This document shows positions 5,552 to 10,800 of a DNA stretch of 10,800 bases, one piece after another. The notes beneath the pieces were generated by a model. The model saw only the letters and a program-made list of their open reading frames with translations. It had not been told where the DNA came from and ran no database searches. Source of the stretch: an uncultured Lachnospiraceae bacterium (GTDB taxonomy: Bacteria; Bacillota_A; Clostridia; Lachnospirales; Lachnospiraceae); the NCBI GenBank assembly GCA_910588595.1, contig CAJUQU010000028.1, positions 12,248 through 23,047 of the forward strand, written 5' to 3'. The position numbers were made by a program, and so were the translations under genes. The first letter of the stretch is position 1. Every line of letters begins with the position of its first letter.

Positions 5552-6253
5552 TCAAATGACAAACAAATTGGGGTAGCAATCTTTTCGGCAAGCAAGAATC
5601 TGCGTGATAATTTCATTTACGGTGGAAGTTACAAACACATCCAATTCCTCTTTTGATAGATAGGTGCTATGCTCCTCAATGTTTGCAACACCATCTGCAT
5701 AAAAATTCAAAATAAACACTCTGCGTTCTTCAAAAGCATTTTCTGAGAAAAAATCGACATATGTATTTCTGATGTCCTTGCTCTCACGATAAATACGGAA
5801 AGCCTCAAAAAAGGGATTATTTTTCAGATACATAAAGTCGAGATCATACCAATCCTTTTTGATTGTCTGCCAGAACAGTTCGCGGTTGGTGTGAAAAAGA
5901 TTATTTTGTTTTTCCTTCGCAGAATAGACGATTTCTCTTGCCCAGATTTTGTCTGTGAGCAGGTGTGTCAGATAGCCGAGGAAAAAAGCGTCTTCTTTTT
6001 TGCTGTATGACAGACGATGCGCTGGTGTAAAGTACCGCCGGATAAACTGCTCCTCATGTATATTCTTTATACCATTTTCATCTAACGAACGGAAATGTGA
6101 AACAGCCGCGTCAGGAATAAAGCCAGAACCGTCTTTTGACGGAATACCACTATCAGGTGCAATATTTCCTAAAACAAATTCGTTTATCGATTCAATATTT
6201 AGTTGTCGGTAGAGTTGCTGTGCAACCCTTAAATGTATCATCCATGATGCCAT
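5552..6253 (-). CDS. Putative zinc-dependent phospholipase C-like protein
   Basis: 233 aa. The start ASWMIHLRVAQQL and the following FVLGNIAPDSGIP...DAAVSHF are characteristic of the Zn_dep_PLPC-like family of Firmicutes (all-alpha, related to P1 nuclease/phospholipase C). Likely metal ligands seen are H7, D34, H53, H79, H97 and D101 (in LGYLTHLLTDKIW). No signal peptide is present, so it is probably cytoplasmic, and true phospholipase activity is unproven for this subgroup. The start at 6253 is preferred over an ATG seven codons upstream because AAAAGGAG (6262-6269) lies eight bases before it and family members begin MASWMIHL. It is the last gene of a minus-strand group with the AAA-like gene. 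Confidence 0.8.
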   Translation of the reverse strand: MASWMIHLRVAQQLYRQLNIESINEFVLGNIAPDSGIPSKDGSGFIPDAAVSHFRSLDENGIKNIHEEQFIRRYFTPAHRLSYSKKEDAFFLGYLTHLLTDKIWAREIVYSAKEKQNNLFHTNRELFWQTIKKDWYDLDFMYLKNNPFFEAFRIYRESKDIRNTYVDFFSENAFEERRVFILNFYADGVANIEEHSTYLSKEELDVFVTSTVNEIITQILACRKDCYPNLFVI

Positions 6254-6458
6254 AAAATTTGCTCCTTTTGCCATTCGTTCTGAGCCAAAACAGGTAAAAC
6301 ATCATCTGTATCAACCCGTCTACACACACAACAGGGACGCCGATAATTATCTCTACGGTACCTTCAAGCCGGTTTTCAAAGATTTCAATATCTTCAGAAT
6401 ATAAGATTCTTCTGGTTCCATCGTCACAGCGCGAAACAAAATATCCTTGCTGTTCCAT
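6192..6458 (-). CDS. Small hypothetical protein, doubtful
   Basis: 88 codons beginning MEQQGYFVSRCDDGTRRILY, starting 6 bp after the stop codon of the AAA-like gene and overlapping the start of the phospholipase-like gene by 62 bp. The first ~45 residues look protein-like (EDIEIFENRLEGTVEIIIGVP); the C-terminal half is unconvincing and runs into the next gene in another frame. There is no clear SD, so translation would depend on coupling to the preceding gene. It may instead be a decayed fragment. I recognise no family. Confidence 0.3.
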   Translation of the reverse strand: MEQQGYFVSRCDDGTRRILYSEDIEIFENRLEGTVEIIIGVPVVCVDGLIQMMFYLFWLRTNGKRSKFYGIMDDTFKGCTATLPTTKY

Positions 6459-6464
6459 ATACGC

Positions 6465-8051
6465 TTATTCAGATAAGCTAAAACTTGCAATCTCACATAC
6501 GTGTTCCTTGGTCTTTTTGTCGTAGTCAATCCCTACCAATAAAATATTTCCTGCATATCCTCGGAGCGACTCCGGATATTGTCTTTCCTTAATCTGAGAG
6601 ATTGCTGCATTAGCACTTTTGTCCCATTTTAATTCGACCACGATCACCGGACGGTTTGGGTGGTTTGGCAACGGCAGGTATACGATATCGGCAAATCCCT
6701 TCCCACATGGAAATTCTCGAATGGGCTGGTGATAATACGTAAACGCTGCGATCAATGCGATCATAATCGTACAGGACAGCGAATTTTCATCGTTGTATTC
6801 AATACTGGACGTAAAATCGTTGTGTATGTTTTGGATCAGCTTCGCAGTCTGCTCCGCATCACCTTCTGTCACAGCATTCAGTATCTTCTCGGAAACCCGC
6901 ATGAACCGCGACAGGTTATCATTCTCATTGTCCTCCATATATTGATAGAAAACTTCCTGAATCTCCTTGTTCGGCACGTACGCTTCCCTTGTATCTACAT
7001 CGTAAGCAAAATATCCCAGATGGATCAATGCCGTGAGCACTTCGCTCTTATTTTTAAACGACTGCAGATCATTTTTACCGTTCGACACATTGATCAATAT
7101 TCTGTTACCAGAAAGCATTTTAATGATATCCTCACGAAGACCGTCAAAATTCTTATTGATCAGATCGTCAATATCCCCATACGTACCGGTCGTCGTCCAG
7201 TACTGTTGGAACCGCTTCGCCGAAAGCGCCCTCACGACTGACAGCGGATTATACATTGCTATGCCATTTAGGTTATACCCATTGTACCATTCCTTCATCT
7301 GGTCAAAGCTGACGTCAAATCTTTCACAAAGCGACTGGACTTCCCCTTCCGTAAAACCGATATCCTGCGCTAAGTCCATTGGATTCGTCATGGTAAATTC
7401 CACAAAATTATTGACAGCGGACTGTCCTTTTGTGCGGACAACTGGCATAATTCCTGTAAGATATGCCAGACGGACATACTCTTTGGCATCACTGTTTTTG
7501 AACAGACCGCACAGAAACTCAATATAGTCTGTTCGCTCCTGGCAGTCCTCGTCAAGCTCCCTGATCGGATAATCCCACTCGTCGAAAATAACAACAAACT
7601 GGTTTTCGGTATCATTATAGATATTTGCCAAGGCATCTGCCATCGTGTCATCTTCTGAAACAACTTCTGGATATTCCTTCTGTAATTCTTTTATTACACA
7701 TTGTCTAACGTATTGAATCGGATTTACACTCCGCTCCCTCGCCGCTCCATACTGCGCCTGAATATCCATAAAAATCGTATCATACTGGTTCAAATTTCCT
7801 ACAAACAACTCATTCTTTTCACATTTCAGCGGCTCAAACAGTTCTCTTGAATCCGCTCCTTTGCTGAAATACGCAACAAGCATGTCAGCCGTTACGGATT
7901 TTCCGAACCTGCGCGCCCTGCTGTTGCAGATAAATTTTTCTGTTCCGTCTTTTTCCAACAGTTTATTGATCAGCTCAGTCTTATCAACAAAATATTTTGA
8001 TGCAGCAAGCTCCGCAAACTTTCCATTTCCTTTATTTAAAAAACGTCCCAT
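6465..8051 (-). CDS. AAA-ATPase-like protein with C-terminal PD-(D/E)XK nuclease-like domain
   Basis: 528 aa. The N-terminal AAA-ATPase_like domain has FVDKTELINKLL (21-32), a Walker A-like RARRFGKS (45-52) and a Walker B-like FVVIFDEWD (152-160). The middle holds the family motif WYNGYN (255-260). The C-terminal PDDEXK_9-like domain shows FADIVYLP (D455), VIVVELKWDK (E473, K475) and ISQIKERQY (484-492), a plausible D-ExK nuclease core. This family is common, often multicopy, in gut Firmicutes and Bacteroidetes; its biological role is unsettled and mobility or defence roles have been suggested. The start at 8051 is chosen for GGGAGG (8057-8062) five bases upstream and the family-typical MGRFLN; an ATG at 8087 would add 12 residues. 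Likely cotranscribed with the genes downstream. Confidence 0.85.
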   Translation of the reverse strand: MGRFLNKGNGKFAELAASKYFVDKTELINKLLEKDGTEKFICNSRARRFGKSVTADMLVAYFSKGADSRELFEPLKCEKNELFVGNLNQYDTIFMDIQAQYGAARERSVNPIQYVRQCVIKELQKEYPEVVSEDDTMADALANIYNDTENQFVVIFDEWDYPIRELDEDCQERTDYIEFLCGLFKNSDAKEYVRLAYLTGIMPVVRTKGQSAVNNFVEFTMTNPMDLAQDIGFTEGEVQSLCERFDVSFDQMKEWYNGYNLNGIAMYNPLSVVRALSAKRFQQYWTTTGTYGDIDDLINKNFDGLREDIIKMLSGNRILINVSNGKNDLQSFKNKSEVLTALIHLGYFAYDVDTREAYVPNKEIQEVFYQYMEDNENDNLSRFMRVSEKILNAVTEGDAEQTAKLIQNIHNDFTSSIEYNDENSLSCTIMIALIAAFTYYHQPIREFPCGKGFADIVYLPLPNHPNRPVIVVELKWDKSANAAISQIKERQYPESLRGYAGNILLVGIDYDKKTKEHVCEIASFSLSE

Positions 8052-8152
8052 GAAAACCTCCCATGAAAACACCCTTTTCCCACGCAAAATGTGTCTCTCA
8101 AAAATCTACAGATCTGATCAAAGCATCAAAATCTAAATGATCTTCTGTTCAT

Positions 8153-8272
8153 TCAGTCATATTTGTACTGTAAGGATCCATAAAAAATTGCGCTATCTTT
8201 TTCATACGTTCCCGGCAAATTCCTGTATTTGCCTTTCCTATTCTTCTCAAGGCTCCCCATAGTACTTTTCAT
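8153..8272 (-). CDS. Possible 39-aa protein upstream of the AAA-like gene
   Basis: ATG at 8272 preceded by AAAAGGTGG with about seven bases of spacing and by an extended -10-like TGGTAAAAT. Encodes a basic peptide starting MKSTMGSLEKNRKGKYRNLP. A second frame from an ATG inside it gives MKKIAQFFMDPYSTNMTE, then a stop, then TEDHLDFDALIRSVDF, which looks more protein-like than chance. Together these suggest a frameshifted remnant of a small protein such as an antitoxin or regulator, or one short real gene. No family recognised. Confidence 0.35.
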   Translation of the reverse strand: MKSTMGSLEKNRKGKYRNLPGTYEKDSAIFYGSLQYKYD

Positions 8273-8583
8273 AAGATCAACCACCTTTTATCTTATTTTA
8301 CCATATAGACGACTATATTGCCACATTTTCATTATTTCTATGCTGTGTTTTCTATGCTGTGTTAGTAGTTGTTGAAAATGCTAACTTATCTAAGGAAAGA
8401 GAAAAAAGATACTCTGTTACAAATCTCACAACATAACAACGTTGCTGCATATGCAAAAAGTACTGGTACAACATATAGTAAAATTATATGACCACTACAT
8501 ACATTAAACAAAAGAGATTGGAACAACACCACTCAAATAAGCACACACTGCTTGCGAATTAGAGGAAGATCCTGCAATAGGGG
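8273..8583. other. Intergenic stretch, divergent promoters
   Basis: AT-rich and without a convincing gene. It holds the minus-strand TGGTAAAAT box, a perfect inverted repeat ATATAG-ACGA-CTATAT (8303-8318) just upstream of that box that could be an operator, and the 14-bp tandem repeat at 8335-8362. Confidence 0.4.
8335..8362. repeat. 14-bp perfect tandem repeat
   Basis: TTTCTATGCTGTGT occurs twice in direct succession. Short perfect tandems between divergent genes can be regulator sites or recent slippage events. Confidence 0.75.
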
Positions 8584-8612
8584 TTGAATACCAGTTGGCT
8601 TTCTGCTATACT
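8584..8612 (+). promoter_or_regulatory. Promoter of the DUF4303-like gene
   Basis: TTGAAT (8584-8589), a 17-bp spacer and TATACT (8607-8612), followed by the start codon 45 bp downstream. Spacing is ideal and both boxes are close to consensus. Confidence 0.65.
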
Positions 8613-8656
8613 TTGCTCATATTAATTCGGCAAAAAGAAAGGATGAATACTCAGAG

Positions 8657-9271
8657 ATGGAACCATTTTTCTTAGACCTACAACCCGCCATTGAGAAAGC
8701 GGTACTGCATGAGATGGAGAAGATTCGCATGGAAATTGGGAATGAGCACATCTACAGTGCGGCCCTGGTCACTGACAGTGACTGCATTACCCTTTTCCTG
8801 GCAGTGAACACCGAGGAGGCCCTGGCAAGGCGGGACGAGGCGGACCGGACACCGGAGCGTCTGGCGGAGTTGCGGAAGTACTGGTCCGAGGAACTGGTTC
8901 GCCAGGTGGCGGACGGCTCTTTCAGTCTGAATCGCTATATTCCCGACGAGTGGGGCTACTCCGATGGAACCGACAGTGAGCTCAATCAGATCAGCCGGCA
9001 ACTCTACGACCTGGAGGCGAGCTTCTCCGATACGGACGATGATGCCTATGACGATGTTCATGAGCAGTTCCAGGAGCAGTTTCTGGAGACGGTGACATTG
9101 GTCTTCGAGGCGCTGCGGGCAGAGGGCGTCTTCGACCCGGAGACCTTCTGCTTCATCTGGATGTCCGATGACGACCAGACACCGGACATTGAGAACGATT
9201 CCGCCCGGCGTCTCAACACCCCGGAACAGTATGAGCAGTTCCAGACCTGGACAAGACTTTTCAACGAATAA
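8657..9271 (+). CDS. DUF4303-like protein, possible immunity-type protein
   Basis: 204 aa, very acidic. Features fitting DUF4303: IYSAALVTDSDCITLFLAVNTEEALARR (about 32-60), a W-rich segment LRKYWSEE and IPDEWGYSDG (95-104), an acidic stretch DTDDDAYDD (125-133), and the C-terminal FIWMSDDDQTPDIENDSARRLN. DUF4303 proteins are found beside SMI1/KNR4-type immunity genes and polymorphic toxin loci, but here no toxin is adjacent. The coding region is visibly GC-richer than its neighbours (runs such as GGCGGACCGGACACCGG), suggesting horizontal acquisition. The SD is weak: GAAAGGATG (8637-8645) sits 11-15 bases before the ATG. It carries its own promoter. Confidence 0.7.
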   Translation: MEPFFLDLQPAIEKAVLHEMEKIRMEIGNEHIYSAALVTDSDCITLFLAVNTEEALARRDEADRTPERLAELRKYWSEELVRQVADGSFSLNRYIPDEWGYSDGTDSELNQISRQLYDLEASFSDTDDDAYDDVHEQFQEQFLETVTLVFEALRAEGVFDPETFCFIWMSDDDQTPDIENDSARRLNTPEQYEQFQTWTRLFNE

Positions 9272-9489
9272 GCAGATAGACGAGAGAACATATTAAAGAA
9301 CTGGAGCGCTGCTGAGAATAATTTCCAACTTGTAGGGGGATTGCATCTTTTGGGTGAAATCCCCCAAACACACGTATCTGCCGAAAATAAACACATACCC
9401 AAACTACTGCTCGATCCAAATCCCAAAACAAATCCCTGTCACAATTAGGGTAACTATCACCCATAACATATAAAAATTCTGCGGTATAT
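9272..9489. other. Intergenic region between convergent genes, one hairpin
   Basis: No gene seen. GGGGGATT (9335-9342) and AATCCCCC (9358-9365) form a perfect 8-bp stem with a 15-nt loop. No T-tract follows on either strand, so it is at most a weak or factor-dependent terminator between the two convergent genes. Confidence 0.4.
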
Positions 9490-10677
9490 TTACTCCGCCT
9501 GTCCACTCCCCAAAAGATCCATCGGATACCGACATGTAGCATTCCACAGGATCCACTCCTCATATCCCGCATCATATACTGCCTGGATCTGTTCCTGTAT
9601 CTGCTGCACTTCATAGGATATGTGCCCGCTCACCCATGTCGCTGTGAACGCCTGCAGCCACGGACGCACAACCGCACAGCTCTCCCCCGCATTTTGTCCT
9701 AATACATCTTGTGACAACATGAGTGCCTGATATACCGTGTCGTATGGGTGCGCGTCAGGCACATCAAAACCAAATACCCCGGGTCCATAATGAGAAGGAT
9801 AGACCATAGGACTGAGCACGTCCACCGTTTTGCCAAGCTCTGCATAATTTTGTCCGACGCGCTCTATATCCGTAGCGCTTCCGATCACAGTCCCAAACAC
9901 ATCTGCAGTGACCACTCCGCCCTTCTCATGGATCTGACTGCAGGCGTAGGACAAAAAACCTGATATCGCCTGTTCTTTTGTATTGACAGACATATCAACC
10001 TTGTAATCCGCTGCGTCCGCATCCTCCCCGATCGGAAAGCGGACATAGTCAAACTGCACTTCATCAAATCCAACCTCCAGCGCTGCCTGCGCGATCTCTG
10101 TCAGATACGCCCACACTTCCTCGTCATATGGGTTGACCCACGCCAGACCATAGGCATCCGTGACCAGGCCGCCGTCCGGTTTTTTCAGCGCACTATCGAC
10201 ATGATTCTGTGCAAACACCGGATCTTTAAAGCACACGATCCTTGCGATCGTATATATCTCATGTTTTTTCAGCGTTTCCATAAGCGCGTCGATGTCTCTG
10301 ATGTACGCGACACCGTTGCCCATCTCCAGAACGGATCCCGAATCCATTTTCCACGTTATCTCGCCCTCATCATTTTTGACATCGATCACCATGGTGTTGA
10401 GCTCTGTCGCATCGACAAGGGTGATCAGGTCATTCATGCGCTCACTGCCTGCCACAGATCCTGTCACATAGATCCCTTTTACCGCAGGACGCTCTTTTTC
10501 AGAATGATCAGCAATCGTTCCCTCCTGCGTTTCCTGCTCTGTTTCAGTGTTCTCCTCCATGAGCATACTCTCAGACACTTCCGTCATGTGCAGACCGGGT
10601 GCGGTTTCCTCCCTGTCACCGCATGACACGATACAGGGTATCATTATAATGATAAAAATTATTAACAGTTTTCTCAT
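9490..10677 (-). CDS. Glycoside-hydrolase-like DUF4015 lipoprotein
   Basis: 395 aa. Residues 1-19 are a lipoprotein signal peptide: MRK, a long Ile/Leu core, then IVSC with Cys19 as the lipidation site, so the protein is anchored on the outer face of the membrane. Residues 20-62 are an acidic Glu/Thr-rich spacer. From about 66 to 385 lies a putative glycoside hydrolase (TIM barrel) domain of the DUF4015 type: VKGIYVTGSVAG (66-77), NTMVIDVKNDEGEI (94-107), WVNPYDEEVW (180-189), GFDEVQFDYVRFP (203-215, with candidate acidic catalytic residues), GVVTADVFGT (254-263), DVLSPMVYPSHYGPGVFG (286-303). Substrate is unknown, perhaps a wall or capsule glycan. The ATG overlaps the stop of the upstream gene (ATGA), with only AAGG very close upstream, so translation is probably coupled. 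Confidence 0.85.
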   Translation of the reverse strand: MRKLLIIFIIIMIPCIVSCGDREETAPGLHMTEVSESMLMEENTETEQETQEGTIADHSEKERPAVKGIYVTGSVAGSERMNDLITLVDATELNTMVIDVKNDEGEITWKMDSGSVLEMGNGVAYIRDIDALMETLKKHEIYTIARIVCFKDPVFAQNHVDSALKKPDGGLVTDAYGLAWVNPYDEEVWAYLTEIAQAALEVGFDEVQFDYVRFPIGEDADAADYKVDMSVNTKEQAISGFLSYACSQIHEKGGVVTADVFGTVIGSATDIERVGQNYAELGKTVDVLSPMVYPSHYGPGVFGFDVPDAHPYDTVYQALMLSQDVLGQNAGESCAVVRPWLQAFTATWVSGHISYEVQQIQEQIQAVYDAGYEEWILWNATCRYPMDLLGSGQAE

Positions 10678-10800
10678 ACCTTGTCACTCTGCATAAAACA
10701 TTTCTGGTAGGAATCCTTCACAAACTCATAGTCAAATTGTCTTCTCCTCTGAGCAAATTTCCCTCCATATGCATCTGCTTTCTCCTGTATGTAATCAATA
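10674..10800 (-). CDS. Upstream gene, C-terminal 41 residues only
   Basis: An open frame enters from the right edge and ends at TGA 10676-10674, overlapping the next gene's ATG as ATGA. The visible tail reads IDYIQEKADAYGGKFAQ and ends YQKCFMQSDKV; it is charged and soluble. The ATGA overlap indicates an operon with the DUF4015 lipoprotein. The family cannot be told from this fragment. Confidence 0.6.
   Translation of the reverse strand, partial: IDYIQEKADAYGGKFAQRRRQFDYEFVKDSYQKCFMQSDKV

Noticed and set aside
6660..7241. Plus-strand 193-codon open frame
   Set aside because: Antisense to the AAA-like gene with intact motifs; no start signals and no recognisable protein features.
8441..8510. 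Short plus-strand ORF MQKVLVQHIVKLYDHYIH
   Set aside because: No SD, no promoter and no homology recognisable; expected by chance in AT-rich intergenic DNA.

Overview
The window looks like chromosomal DNA of a low-to-mid-GC, Gram-positive anaerobe, most likely Lachnospiraceae (Clostridium cluster XIVa). This rests on the HflX variant, an AAA-ATPase-like/PD-(D/E)XK protein of a kind abundant in that group, a glycoside-hydrolase-like DUF4015 lipoprotein, consensus TTGACA/TATAAT promoters and purine-rich Shine-Dalgarno sites. The placement is inferred from gene content; no marker gene is present.

Left part (1-1326): hflX, a ribosome-associated GTPase gene, on the minus strand with a near-perfect promoter and a 10-bp inverted repeat that touches its -35 box. 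Centre-left (1381-5109): two tandem, same-orientation copies of a ~1.55 kb unit. Each copy carries a promoter, a structured 5' leader, a gene for a secreted LysM protein and a terminator hairpin. Leader, signal peptide, LysM domain and 3' flank are almost identical between copies, whereas the middle of the protein has diverged and the Pro/Ala linker differs by exactly 12 codons. The promoter of the first copy has an uninterrupted run of nine G between -35 and -10, the arrangement known from phase-variable promoters; in the second copy the run is interrupted. A decayed ISAs1-family transposase and a cluster of small palindromes lie between the copies.

Centre (5110-5503): an AT-rich stretch with a doubtful 21-codon ORF, then a tRNA-Pro with anticodon AGG, with its own consensus promoter and a strong terminator. 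Centre-right (5552-8272): a minus-strand group comprising a putative zinc-dependent phospholipase C-like protein, a small doubtful ORF, a 528-aa AAA-like/PD-(D/E)XK protein and a 39-codon ORF upstream of it.

Right part (8584-10800): a plus-strand DUF4303-like gene with its own promoter and visibly higher GC than its surroundings, probably acquired; then on the minus strand a DUF4015 glycoside-hydrolase-like lipoprotein whose start codon overlaps the stop of an upstream gene that runs off the window.

The most interesting unit is the duplicated LysM locus: a possibly phase-variable, leader-controlled pair of secreted cell-wall-binding proteins with a diversified middle domain. No CRISPR array, rRNA, prophage or intact mobile element is visible.
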